Source: JBGAPH01 sp046349955 (GTDB lineage: Bacteria > Planctomycetota > Planctomycetia > Pirellulales > JBGAPH01). From it: a stretch of 64,000 nt of DNA. Under the pieces are notes generated by a model. That model saw nothing but the letters and a program-made list of their open reading frames with translations, ran no database searches and had not been told where the DNA came from. The stretch's first letter is position 1, and every line of letters starts with the position of its first letter. The position numbers and the translations under genes were made by a program. Location: positions 248,001-312,000 of the forward strand of contig JAXMBI010000002.1 of the NCBI GenBank assembly GCA_046349955.1. Direction: 5' to 3'. This document shows, one piece after another, positions 1 to 8,230 of this stretch.

Positions 1-1388
1 CCGACACCGGCAACACTCTCTACCTGCTCGACGAACCGACCACGGGGCTGCACTTCAGCGACCTGGTGAAGCTGCTCGACGTGCTCAACCGGCTGGTCGA
101 CCTGGGAAACACGGTGCTCGTGATCGAGCACAACCTGGACGTCATCAAGACGGCCGACTGGGTGATCGACATGGGGCCCGAGGCAGGCGAGGGAGGCGGC
201 CAAGTGGTCGCGGCGGGCACGCCGGAAGACATCGTGGCTCACTCACAGAATGGAGCGAGCGCCAAACGCGCCCGCAAAACGGCCGCAGAATCAACCCGGC
301 TGCGCTCGTACACCGGGGAAATGCTGGCCGACGTGTTGGCGGCCGGACCGCACATCGAACGCAGGCCCTACGACCCCAACGAACTGGCCGCTCCGCGCCA
401 GGGCGACCTCGACATCGCCGCGGTCGGCAAGGCCGTGAAGATGCCCTGGGAGACCGACGGCCGCCGCTGGCACACTCAGGAACGCGTGGGGCGCGGCGGG
501 CAGCCCTGCCGGTGGGATGGGCAAATCCTGGCGCGAGTGCTCGACCGTATCGAAGCGGCCGACGGCTTCAGCGCCACCGACTATTCGGCCCGTACGGTGG
601 TCGAGGTCTGTGGCGAAACCAAGAGCGACGGTTGGTTCTTCCACGCCATCACGGGTGAGGAATGGCTGCTCAAGCTCAAGTTCCGCGTCGCCCGCCGCAC
701 CTTCGACCGCGACGAACTTGTGAAGCGGCTCGATCTGCGGCCGCTCGACGAAATGCCTGACCTGCCGGTTTACGGCCCCGAGCCCCGCGTGCAGTGCAAG
801 AACCTCCGCGGCCCCTGGCAGGAGATTCAGCTCCGCGTGCACTCCCTGGCCGAGGTCGACAAGCCAGGCTTCTGGCGGTTCGTCGACGAGGCGATCGCCG
901 GCTTCCAGAAGCTCACGCTCAAGAAGCGCGAAAGCCCCGAAGACATTTCCCCTTGGAAAGTGCTCGGCCGAAAATGGCACTTCTCGCGCAAAGGCTTTCC
1001 GCCAGGGAAGCGCGTGGCCTGGGAGGCCGACGTGCTCGAGGAGCTGTGCGAGTTGCTCTCGGCCGCGGCGCCCGGCGGCCAGTTCCTGTGGAACAACCAG
1101 CAGGTGGTGCATCTGTGCCCGGCGGGGCAGAGCGAGCCCTGGGCGACGGTGGCGACCAAGCGGCTGGCCTCGGTCGATCTCACGCTGTTCGGCCCGCGCG
1201 GCGCATTCGCGCTGGGCGCTATCGCCGATCTGGGCGCCGAGCGCGAAGTTTCGAGCGATCGCGGCCGCGACGCAGTGAAGCTGAAATTCGTCACCCTCGG
1301 CGACCTGCATCAGGGCGACCTGGGTGGCTTCTTGAAGGCCCACCTAGCCGCAGCCGGCAAGGGACGCAAGGCCGTGGCGGCGGAGTAG
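1..1388 (+). CDS. uvrA: UvrA excinuclease subunit, 3' end, with long C-terminal extension (5' end outside window)
   Basis: This is the C-terminal part of UvrA, the damage-recognising ABC ATPase of nucleotide excision repair. The reading frame is open from base 3. The first residues contain the second Walker B region (LLDEPTTGLH), followed by the conserved VIEHNLDVIK and DMGPEAGEGGG blocks that normally close the protein. Ordinary UvrA ends shortly after this, but here the frame continues for about 350 residues past the AGTPEDIV segment. The extension has several aromatic, conserved-looking blocks (for example around WFFHAITGEEW and FLWNNQQVVHLCP) that I cannot assign to a domain. It is one unbroken frame with the same composition as the UvrA part, so it looks like a genuine fusion. 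UvrA identity is certain; the role of the tail is unknown. Confidence 0.93.
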   Translation, partial: DTGNTLYLLDEPTTGLHFSDLVKLLDVLNRLVDLGNTVLVIEHNLDVIKTADWVIDMGPEAGEGGGQVVAAGTPEDIVAHSQNGASAKRARKTAAESTRLRSYTGEMLADVLAAGPHIERRPYDPNELAAPRQGDLDIAAVGKAVKMPWETDGRRWHTQERVGRGGQPCRWDGQILARVLDRIEAADGFSATDYSARTVVEVCGETKSDGWFFHAITGEEWLLKLKFRVARRTFDRDELVKRLDLRPLDEMPDLPVYGPEPRVQCKNLRGPWQEIQLRVHSLAEVDKPGFWRFVDEAIAGFQKLTLKKRESPEDISPWKVLGRKWHFSRKGFPPGKRVAWEADVLEELCELLSAAAPGGQFLWNNQQVVHLCPAGQSEPWATVATKRLASVDLTLFGPRGAFALGAIADLGAEREVSSDRGRDAVKLKFVTLGDLHQGDLGGFLKAHLAAAGKGRKAVAAE

Positions 1389-1493
1389 CTTGTCTTCTTG
1401 CTTGCGCCACAACGAGGCCGCGCCGCAATCAGGGCCGCAGACGGTGTTGGGCGCAACCGCCTCTCCGTGCGCCGCGCACGAATCGTGCGAGCG

Positions 1494-1592
1494 GTCGGCC
1501 AGCTTACGCTGGGCCGCTCGCCTAAAGGTTGTCTGCGCCGCCACGGCTCGCTATCCACGGCGCCGGCGAGCGGCCGGCGTCAGCCGGCTGAC
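1494..1592. repeat. Two inverted copies of a dispersed palindromic repeat (family A)
   Basis: The uvrA/GH88 convergent junction holds two copies of a ~28 bp element in opposite orientation: one at 1494-1522 (core CAGCTTACGCTGGGCCGCTC) and one inverted at 1565-1592. Related copies occur at 22245-22405 and 41688-41716. Each copy has a near-palindromic core and the pair could fold into a large hairpin at the end of both converging transcripts. Confidence 0.75.
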
Positions 1593-1603
1593 CGTCCGCC
1601 GCA

Positions 1604-2707
1604 CTACACCAGCGCCTTCGTCAGCCCCTCGACAAAGAAGAACTCCCCCCACATCACGCTCTCGTCGACGCCCAAGTTCTTCTTCGTGTGATAGACGCCG
1701 TGGCGGAGGATGCCTTCCCAGCGAGGGACGTCGATCGCCACGTACTCGGGCGAAGCGAGGGCGTCGAGCGTGGCGAGGGCCGTGTCGCGATAGGCGGCTG
1801 CCCGCTCGGGCGACTTGGTTTGCTTGGCGAGGTCCCAGAGTCCGCTGGCGGCGATGGCGCCGGCCGAGCTGTCTTTCTGCCGGCCCCAGGGCGCCGGCTG
1901 GCTCAGGTCGGCGTCGAAGTCCCACCAGGGGACCTTGTCTTCCGGCAGGCGCTGCAGCCAGAAGCCTGCGTTCCGCTCGGCCACTTCGAGCCATTGCTCG
2001 TCGCCCGTGAGCCCATAGACCTGGCTGTAGCCGTAGAGGGACCAGGCGAGGCCGCGGGCCCAGGCGCTCTCGGCCGCCAGCCCCTGGTGTGTGCTCTGCC
2101 GCAGAAACTTGCCCGTCTCTAGGTCGAAGAGTCCTTCGTGGGCGGTCGAGCCGTCGGGGCGGACGATCGTGTCGCGCGTGGTCCGGCAGTGGGAGTCGGC
2201 GATGCGGCGGAGCTCGGCGTCGCCTGTTTCGTTGGCCGCCCAAAAGATCAGCGGCACGTTCATCATGATGTCGATGAACAGCGACTCGGGGGCCACGAAC
2301 GACCGCAGGTATTGCCCCTTCTCCATGAACCGCAGGCTGAGCGTGCGCCCCGCCTCGATGAGCACGTCGCGCAGCTCGGCCTCGCCCGTCTGGCGGTACC
2401 AAGGGAGGTAGGTGTTCAGGAAGATGAAGCCCAGGTCATGCACGTCGCGGTCGCGGCGGCGGGGCTTGAGCAGCAGCGAGTAGTACTCAGCGCACTCCCG
2501 CCAGCAAACGTCGCCGGTCCGCTCGAAGAACTTCCACATCATGCCGGCGAAGAAGCCGCCGGTCCAATCGGTCCACTTCTCTCCCGCGTGATGCCAACGC
2601 CCCTCGCGGGTGTAGACCGGAAAGAAGCCATGATGGCGATCGATGACGCCGGTCACCTGCTGCTGGGCAAAGTCGAGAACCTGGGCGTAGCGTTCGGCGC
2701 GGGGCAT
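1604..2707 (-). CDS. Glycoside hydrolase family 88/105-type unsaturated uronyl hydrolase
   Basis: Predicted (alpha/alpha)6-barrel hydrolase of the unsaturated glucuronyl/galacturonyl hydrolase type, which removes the 4,5-unsaturated uronic acid left by polysaccharide lyases. About 367 residues, full length for the family. The two family catalytic aspartates are visible in HDLGF (Asp about 91) and in LFIDIMMN (Asp about 146). The late DSSAGAIAASGL and GVDESVMWGEFFF blocks are also typical. No signal peptide is evident, so it probably acts in the cytoplasm on imported oligosaccharides. An alternative start at 2761 would add 18 proline-rich residues; neither start has a good Shine-Dalgarno site. 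Substrate (glucuronyl or rhamnogalacturonyl) cannot be decided from sequence. No lyase or transporter is adjacent. Confidence 0.85.
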   Translation of the reverse strand: MPRAERYAQVLDFAQQQVTGVIDRHHGFFPVYTREGRWHHAGEKWTDWTGGFFAGMMWKFFERTGDVCWRECAEYYSLLLKPRRRDRDVHDLGFIFLNTYLPWYRQTGEAELRDVLIEAGRTLSLRFMEKGQYLRSFVAPESLFIDIMMNVPLIFWAANETGDAELRRIADSHCRTTRDTIVRPDGSTAHEGLFDLETGKFLRQSTHQGLAAESAWARGLAWSLYGYSQVYGLTGDEQWLEVAERNAGFWLQRLPEDKVPWWDFDADLSQPAPWGRQKDSSAGAIAASGLWDLAKQTKSPERAAAYRDTALATLDALASPEYVAIDVPRWEGILRHGVYHTKKNLGVDESVMWGEFFFVEGLTKALV

Positions 2708-3014
2708 GGCGGGGCGTCGAAGAGGAGGGGCCGGACGAGTCGCATCGGGGCAGCCAGCCATGGTAACGGCCGCGGCCGGGCGGGAAAAGCGACCCAGCGA
2801 GGCATCGAAGTTTGCCTTGCGACGCCGTCCAGGGCCGCAAAGCGGGTGTCGGGCCGAGAGTTTCGCTGGTAAGTAAACGCCGTCGTGCGGCCGCTGGCGT
2901 TGGTGGTGAAAAGGCGGGTCGCGGTGCGTCAGGAACCCCCGGCTGCCGGAGTCTCGTTTGCTTGTCGGAGCGGCTGCGACGGCCGGCGCGGGGCTATCCG
3001 CCGCGGATCAAGTT

Positions 3015-4226
3015 TCACCCGCAGCGTTTCCGCGCGGCGACGAACAACGCGAGGCCCAGCCACGCCAACACAGCCGTTGCCGGCTCCGGCACGCTCATGG
3101 CTCCCGACTTCCCGAAGTTCGCCTTGAGGATTCCGAAGTCGGTGAGGTCAACCCGGGTGTCGCAGTTGACGTCGCCCGCGAGCGTGCAGCCGCCACCCCC
3201 GTGGTGGAACTCAAAAAGCTTTTCCAGGGATAGAGAGAGGCCGCCGATTGAGGCCCTGAGAATGAGATCGGTCGAGGTATCGAAGGGATTAAATGGCTGA
3301 CCTCCGCCGCTGAAGGGCAGATATGCATTCGTTCCGGGTTCCCCAAAGCCATCGACGCCGGCAAAGCCTGCTGGCCCGCCCGTGGCGTTCGCGATGCCCA
3401 GCGGGATCGTCACGCGGGCGATGAGGCCCGGATCGATCGCCCTGAAGAATGGCGAGCCCACGGTGAAGAATTCACCGGAGGTATCTGGATTCTCGAAGGC
3501 CGCTGCATCGGCGCCGGAGATCCCCTTGTCGGTGGCGTCCCAAACCAGCCGGAAGTTGTCGCCGCCGCCCCCCTCCGCCCCGCGGAAGATGATCGGATAC
3601 CAGCCGCCCGTAAGGCCCTCGACCGTTTCGGACGTCTTCGTGGCGTTGAACGTGCCGACACCGCCGCCGCCGTTGTCGACGCCATTCCAGCTCGTCCAAG
3701 TGTTGTCGTCGATCAGCGTTTCGCCGCCGATCACGAGTTTGGCGTAGTCGTCGTTGCCGTCCCGGAAGGTGACGGCGCCCTTGGGAATGAAGATCTCGCC
3801 TTGCCACTGCACCGAGTAGTTGTCTCGGTTGCCCGTGAGTCCGGTAGGGGCCGGATAGCTGTTAGGGGTATCTCCGCCGTAGGAGATCTTGTCGAGAAGG
3901 AATGGCGCGGCGATGAAGTTGGTTGGGTTCGAGAGGTTGTCGCTCCAAGCTTGGTCGGACGTCAGGTTCCCATTGGTCCAGGTCGAATACAGGCCGCCCG
4001 ACTCCAGATTCACTCCTGGTGGCTTGAGCATATAGTCGAGCTTCGCCGCGAGGGACCACGTCTCGCCCTGCAGTTCTTGGCCGCCCTCGGTGGCAACTAC
4101 GCGGCCGGCCAACTTGCCGTTAACAATGCCCAAGTCCATTTCCAAGGTGGGCTGGGCGCTGGTCGAGCGTGCGACGCATAGACACGTCAACAGTGCGACG
4201 ATGAGCCTGGGCCGGGCGGGGAGCAT
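3015..4226 (-). CDS. Secreted PEP-CTERM protein with PA14-like and dockerin-like segments
   Basis: A 403-residue exported protein of unknown ligand. It begins with a signal peptide (hydrophobic core LIVALLTCLCVA, cleavage near STSA). The middle (about residues 100-235) resembles a PA14-type sugar-binding domain. Near the C-terminus, GDVNCDTRVDLTDFGILK is a single dockerin/EF-hand-like calcium loop. It ends with a PEP-CTERM sorting signal: VPEPAT, a hydrophobic helix, then a short basic tail (AARKRCG). PEP-CTERM proteins are known to be processed by an exosortase during export; no exosortase gene lies in this window. Likely a surface or matrix protein. It is transcribed alone, divergent from the PAP2 gene. 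Confidence 0.88.
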   Translation of the reverse strand: MLPARPRLIVALLTCLCVARSTSAQPTLEMDLGIVNGKLAGRVVATEGGQELQGETWSLAAKLDYMLKPPGVNLESGGLYSTWTNGNLTSDQAWSDNLSNPTNFIAAPFLLDKISYGGDTPNSYPAPTGLTGNRDNYSVQWQGEIFIPKGAVTFRDGNDDYAKLVIGGETLIDDNTWTSWNGVDNGGGGVGTFNATKTSETVEGLTGGWYPIIFRGAEGGGGDNFRLVWDATDKGISGADAAAFENPDTSGEFFTVGSPFFRAIDPGLIARVTIPLGIANATGGPAGFAGVDGFGEPGTNAYLPFSGGGQPFNPFDTSTDLILRASIGGLSLSLEKLFEFHHGGGGCTLAGDVNCDTRVDLTDFGILKANFGKSGAMSVPEPATAVLAWLGLALFVAARKRCG

Positions 4227-4545
4227 GTCGTTGTCTTTCGGAAGTTGGCTGATTTACGGGTCAAATCGCGCCGCAGGCGTGCCCCGGCTGTTCTACGCTG
4301 CATGCGCACGCCCGGTGGTGCAAGCCTACTCTGCGCGCCCCCTAAAACGCACTCCCGTCGCGAAAGCGGACGAGCCTCGACGCCCCCGCAATTAGAATGG
4401 GCCCGCTCTGAGTCGCTGCATGCAGCCCGGCGATCGTCCGGCGGTTGGCGTTTCGGCTTTTCCGCCGCTGGGGTACGCTGCCGTGAGCGGGGAGTGCGTA
4501 TGCGTTCCTCTTCCCTCAGGCCAAACTGCTGCGGAGAAAGTACGT
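4227..4545. other. Divergent intergenic region, nothing recognised
   Basis: This 319 bp region separates the divergent PEP-CTERM and PAP2 genes and must hold both promoters. I see no convincing -35/-10 pair, repeat or RNA gene in it. Confidence 0.5.
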
Positions 4546-5247
4546 ATGATTTCGAGCCCAACGACGATCGGCGTTGGGAGCCTGCCCACGCGGTCCGCGC
4601 CAAATTGGCGGAACACGCTGCTGCTTGTGGGGGGGCTGGCCCTGGCCGGAGTTCTGGTCGTGCCGTTCGATGGGCAGGTCGCCCACTTCTTCTTGGGGGG
4701 CGGCTGCCCCGGCGAGCTCGACAAGCTGTTCGATCTGGCCGAGGTTTTCGGCCACGGCACGGGCGCCTTTCTCGTCATCCTCACCGTGTGGGTGCTCGAT
4801 CCACTGGGCTGGCGCGCGGCCGCCTGGCTGGCCGGCGCGACCTACGGCGCCGGCATGGGCGCGAACGTGCTCAAGATGCTGGTCGAACGCACGCGGCCCA
4901 ACGCCGTGGTGGGGCAGATCATCGGCTGGGACACGTTTCAGGCGTGGATCCCGCTCTGGACCGCGGGCCGCGGCGGGCAGAGCTTTCCCTCCGGACACAT
5001 GGCCACGGCGGTGGGCCTGGCCGTGGGGCTAGCGACCCTCTATCCCCGCGGCCGCTGGCTCTTCGGCGTGTTCGCCGTCTTGGCAGGTTGCCAGCGCATC
5101 GAGAGCGGCGCTCATTTCCCCAGCGACGTGCTGTGGGGGGCGGCCGTGGGCTTGCTCGTGGGCTCGGCCGTGATGCAGGCCTACACCGAGTGGGCGGAAA
5201 AGCGGGAGCGCTCGAACGGGCAAGCGACCGCACCGGCTGGCAGCTAG
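4546..5247 (+). CDS. PAP2-family membrane phosphatase
   Basis: A 233-residue integral membrane phosphatase of the type 2 phosphatidic acid phosphatase family, which dephosphorylates lipid phosphates such as undecaprenyl pyrophosphate or phosphatidic acid. All three active-site motifs are present: K110-x6-R117-P118, PSGH at 148-151, and R184-x5-H190-x3-D194 (the usual leading Ser of the third motif is Gln183). About six hydrophobic segments are visible. The ATG at 4546 was chosen because GGAGAAAG lies at 4533-4540; longer in-frame starts would add an unstructured stretch. It converges with the following gene, with only 35 bp between the stops. The exact lipid substrate is not predictable. Confidence 0.9.
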   Translation: MISSPTTIGVGSLPTRSAPNWRNTLLLVGGLALAGVLVVPFDGQVAHFFLGGGCPGELDKLFDLAEVFGHGTGAFLVILTVWVLDPLGWRAAAWLAGATYGAGMGANVLKMLVERTRPNAVVGQIIGWDTFQAWIPLWTAGRGGQSFPSGHMATAVGLAVGLATLYPRGRWLFGVFAVLAGCQRIESGAHFPSDVLWGAAVGLLVGSAVMQAYTEWAEKRERSNGQATAPAGS

Positions 5248-5282
5248 GGAGATCTCCGATAGAACGCGCTGCTGAGCGGGGC

Positions 5283-5585
5283 CTAGCCCAGCACCTTGGC
5301 CACTTCGTCGCGGATCGACTGCTCGATCTTCCCCTTGAACATCATGGCCGCCAGCGGCAGATCTCCCTTGAGCCGCACCTGCGCGGGTTCCACGGTTGCT
5401 GCGCCTTTGATCTTGAAGCCGTAGGTGGTGAAGCTGAAGTCGAGCACGTTGCCGTTCCACTGCTCCTGCAGGTTGCTCACCTGATCGGGGAACCGCTGGC
5501 CGATTTTCTCCACGAACCCCTTGAGCCGGTCGATGGCTGCTTCCTGCCCCAAAGTATGGGGCGCGGTGATGTCGAATCCTGGCAT
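5283..5585 (-). CDS. Polyhydroxyalkanoic acid system (PHA_gran_rgn) family protein
   Basis: A 100-residue cytoplasmic protein matching the small family often found near polyhydroxyalkanoate genes. Visible features are the N-terminal HTLGQEAAIDRLKGFVEKI helix, a central WNGNVLDFSFTTYGFKIKG beta segment, and the C-terminal KGKIEQSIRDEVAKVL helix. Family members outside PHA loci are common and their biochemical role is not established. No PHA synthase or phasin gene is in this window. The start at 5585 has GGAG a few bases upstream; an upstream in-frame ATG at 5693 would add an arginine-rich stretch that does not look coding. Confidence 0.8.
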   Translation of the reverse strand: MPGFDITAPHTLGQEAAIDRLKGFVEKIGQRFPDQVSNLQEQWNGNVLDFSFTTYGFKIKGAATVEPAQVRLKGDLPLAAMMFKGKIEQSIRDEVAKVLG

Positions 5586-5802
5586 GGTTGCTCCGTCATC
5601 CTTTCTGCATGTCCGCCGGGCCCGGAAGGCTCGAGCCCATGGCCGCCGCGCCGCGAAGCACCCATTTTGCCCGCTCGGGACCATAAAAGCCACTGCGAGT
5701 TGCCAAGCCTGCTACGTTCGGCCCCGTCGAAGGGTATGATTGGGAGAAATCATTCTTCCTGCCAGCGGGCTGGCGGGACCTAGGAAAAATGGGAAGCGCC
5801 GG

Positions 5803-6426
5803 ATGCGAACCGTTCGAAAGCTGCTCTCCGCCTTGGCGCTGGTGGTGCTCGTCGGCGCTACGGTGGCCGCCGGCGTGACCGTGTGGAGCGGCAATCTTCC
5901 CGACCCGAACGACGCCGACGAGCGCAACCTGGCGCGGTGGCTCGTCACCCGCGATCTGGCCGCCGAGCCCCCCACGGTCCGCACGAAGCTGCTGCGCCGC
6001 CTGGAGCGCGAACTGCGGACCGGGCCGAACCTCTCAGGTCTGAACGGCCAGCTCACTCCGGAACAGCGGGAAGCGCTGTGGAAGAACATCGAGACCCTGG
6101 CCTGGGACTGGCTGCGCGAGCAGGCGGCGACCTACGCGCGGCTCCCCCCTGGCGAGAGTGGGGCCTTCTTGGATCGCCAACTCGCGTTCGTCGAAGCCTG
6201 GCCGGTGCGCGACGCCGCGCCCGCGGCCGAACCAGGGGCCGCCAAAGACGGTCCGCTGGCGAACACCGCGGGTTTGCGGCAACTGCTCAAGTCGCTCGAG
6301 CAGCGCATCGACCGCACGCCGCGCCCCGAGCGCGATCAGGTGCGCAAGTTCGTGCTCGCGGTGCAGGCCCGCATCTTTCTGCGAACCTTTCAAGGCGCCG
6401 GCGGCCTGCGAATTCCGCAGGGCTGA
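5803..6426 (+). CDS. Hypothetical single-pass membrane or exported protein
   Basis: A 207-residue protein that I do not recognise. It starts with MRTVRKLLSALALVVLVGA, a basic region followed by a hydrophobic helix that is either a membrane anchor or a signal peptide. The rest is charged, largely helical and rich in Leu, Arg and Glu (blocks such as RTKLLRRLERELRTG and LDRQLAFVEAWPV). The ATG at 5803 is preceded by GGGAAG; a TTG at 5740 is a weaker alternative. It stands alone between converging neighbours. Confidence 0.7.
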   Translation: MRTVRKLLSALALVVLVGATVAAGVTVWSGNLPDPNDADERNLARWLVTRDLAAEPPTVRTKLLRRLERELRTGPNLSGLNGQLTPEQREALWKNIETLAWDWLREQAATYARLPPGESGAFLDRQLAFVEAWPVRDAAPAAEPGAAKDGPLANTAGLRQLLKSLEQRIDRTPRPERDQVRKFVLAVQARIFLRTFQGAGGLRIPQG

Positions 6427-6455
6427 GAGCGCAGTTTCGCGCAACTGCGGATTAC
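6416..6455. terminator. Candidate bidirectional terminator hairpin between converging genes
   Basis: TCCGCAG at the end of the upstream gene and CTGCGGA just before the converging gene's stop form a 7 bp perfect inverted repeat around about 24 bases, with GC-rich internal pairing. It has no T-tract, so intrinsic termination is only a suggestion. Confidence 0.3.
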
Positions 6456-6682
6456 TCGCTGTCCTCGAACTCGAGCAGCTCAAAGGCGTTCATCTGCTCG
6501 AAATCGGCGCAGTCGGAGGGGTGCCACAAGGGCAATCCCTGACGCGCCCGATCGGCGAGCACGTCGATCTTTTCGCGCGTGCCGGGGAGAGCCCGCGTCG
6601 CGCGATACTGCTGCTGGTCCATCTCACGAGGTTCGAAATCCCAGAGCCCCAACTTGATGGCGTCTAGAATCGAGTTCGGCAC
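6452..6682 (-). CDS. Small conserved-looking hypothetical protein (76 aa)
   Basis: An acidic 76-residue protein starting at a GTG (6682) with the N-terminus MPNSILDAIKLGLWDFEP. It has central RATRALPGTREKIDVLAD and GLPLWHPSD blocks. I believe short proteins with this pattern occur in other planctomycetes, but this is from memory and no function is known to me. No membrane segment or metal motif is visible. GGAAG directly abuts the GTG, which is too close for a normal ribosome-binding site, so the start is uncertain. Confidence 0.6.
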   Translation of the reverse strand: MPNSILDAIKLGLWDFEPREMDQQQYRATRALPGTREKIDVLADRARQGLPLWHPSDCADFEQMNAFELLEFEDSE

Positions 6683-6822
6683 CTTCCAACTCCTTCGCGG
6701 TTCAGCACACGGGAATGGACGAGCACGGGCTCGCGGTTCGCAGCGGCGTTTGCCTGCACGACCCAGCGATCAGCGAGTATTCTCTCTGTCGCGGCACTAG
6801 TCAAGCAAATTTGCCTGAGCTT

Positions 6823-7539
6823 CTAGCGTAGCGTTGGGGCCGCAATCGGTCGATGAGCCGAGCCGCCCACCATCTGCACCAACTCCAGTAACCGCGGCGC
6901 GCTCAACTCCGCCGCGCGATCGCCCGCACACGCAGCTCCGCGCACCGCCACGTAGTCGGCATCAAGCGGCAACAGCCGCGCGATGTCGTGCGCCGTGAGC
7001 GAACCGGCAACGACAGCAAGCATACCACGCTCGTGCGCTCCGTCCACAAACGCGGCGACTTCGTCGAGCTTCCACCACGAGAGCAGGCCGCGCCCCCGCT
7101 TGACGAAGGTGTCGACGAGCGCGACGGAGCAAGACAAATCGCGCGCCGCCGTGAGAAGGGCGTCGGGGGCAGGGGACTGCGCTGCCTCGACGTCGGCATA
7201 AACGACCGCCACGCGGTTAAGTGTGTCAGGCAGGGCCTCGAGCGCCCTTCGCCATGGCTCACGCCAAGCCTGTGAAGCCATGCCGGCCAAGCCGAGTTTG
7301 ACGTACGAGTACCCAGCAGGGATCGCCAGGGCGATCGAGTCCTCCCAATCGCGCAGCTCCCCCAGCGCCGCGCTGAGCGGTGTTCGACCGGCGCTAGCGG
7401 CAACCTCTTGCCACACGGCGGGCTCAGCCCGCCCCAGGGAGCCATGGCTCGGCTCCTTAACGTCGATGAGGTCGACGCCAGCCTCCACCGCCAGCCGCGC
7501 CTCGGCGGCCGAACGCACGCTCACGAGCAGTCGCGTCAC
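6823..7539 (-). CDS. mfnB: (5-formylfuran-3-yl)methyl phosphate synthase
   Basis: A 238-residue TIM-barrel enzyme that condenses two glyceraldehyde 3-phosphate molecules to 4-(hydroxymethyl)-2-furaldehyde phosphate, an early step in making the furan of methanofuran-type cofactors. Catalytic residues known from the methanogen enzyme are visible: the Schiff-base Lys in VDLIDVKEP (Lys28) and the Asp/Lys pair in DTFVK. Planctomycetes carry tetrahydromethanopterin/methanofuran-type C1 genes, which fits. The GTG start at 7539 overlaps the stop of the upstream gene as GTGA, so the two genes are translationally coupled. No other C1-pathway gene is in this window. Confidence 0.9.
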   Translation of the reverse strand: MTRLLVSVRSAAEARLAVEAGVDLIDVKEPSHGSLGRAEPAVWQEVAASAGRTPLSAALGELRDWEDSIALAIPAGYSYVKLGLAGMASQAWREPWRRALEALPDTLNRVAVVYADVEAAQSPAPDALLTAARDLSCSVALVDTFVKRGRGLLSWWKLDEVAAFVDGAHERGMLAVVAGSLTAHDIARLLPLDADYVAVRGAACAGDRAAELSAPRLLELVQMVGGSAHRPIAAPTLR

Positions 7540-8135
7540 CGGACCGACTCCCGGCGCGCTTCCGCCAGTCGGGCATTCAATCCTTCGACCAGCCGCAAGC
7601 TGAGCGGCTCGCAGAACACGCCGCGGACCCGCACGTAATGGTCGCACCACTGGGCCAACATGCGGTTCGTGGGGCGATCCGCCAGCTCGACTTCGGCATC
7701 GGCCAGCTTGACCACGAGCGTGGCCGCCTCGACCGGCTTGCCCCCCAGGGAGACCGGCAACTCGCCCGTACCCAGCAGGAAGCCTTCCACCGCCTCGAGC
7801 GGCACTTCTTCGACCCCGAGCCAACGAACCTGAAACCGCAGGCGGTCCCCCTGTTGCCGCAGGCGCGGCCGGAGGGTCAGTAGCGCCGCGGCGGCGCCGA
7901 TCAGCAGCGCCACGGCCCCGCCTGCCAGAAGGGCGACGCTGCCCCCATCGCCGCCGAGACCGCTCCCAAGGCCCAGGGCGGCGAGCGCCGCGCCGCACAA
8001 CGTTAGCGGCAGGGCGAGCAACAGCGCCGGTCGAGGATTGGCCCGAAGCCAAATGCGGGAAGGCACGAGGGGATGCAAAGCCGGGGATCGGTGTGGGAAC
8101 GAGAGCGCGTCCGCCGCGCGGTGCGGACGTTCCAT
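7536..8135 (-). CDS. Hypothetical membrane protein coupled to mfnB
   Basis: A 199-residue protein with two strongly hydrophobic helices (about residues 37-57 and 66-88), then a soluble, beta-rich C-terminal half (blocks RLRFQVRWLGVEEVPLEAVE and ATLVVKLADAEVELAD). The arrangement resembles small PH-like membrane proteins, but I cannot assign a family. Its stop codon overlaps the mfnB GTG by four bases, so it is the first gene of a two-gene operon. Whether it takes part in cofactor synthesis is unknown; coupling is the only hint. Confidence 0.75.
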   Translation of the reverse strand: MERPHRAADALSFPHRSPALHPLVPSRIWLRANPRPALLLALPLTLCGAALAALGLGSGLGGDGGSVALLAGGAVALLIGAAAALLTLRPRLRQQGDRLRFQVRWLGVEEVPLEAVEGFLLGTGELPVSLGGKPVEAATLVVKLADAEVELADRPTNRMLAQWCDHYVRVRGVFCEPLSLRLVEGLNARLAEARRESVR

Positions 8136-8230
8136 CGTACCGACCTCGGTTTGCCCTTGCCATTGGCTGCGCCGCCCCGTTTCATGGAGAGGACTTTGTG
8201 GCCGGGTCCCATCCTCGACATGCAGCTCTC

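Noticed and set aside
1310..1558. Small minus-strand frames at the uvrA 3' end
   Set aside because: They overlap the uvrA frame and the family A repeat and show no coding features.
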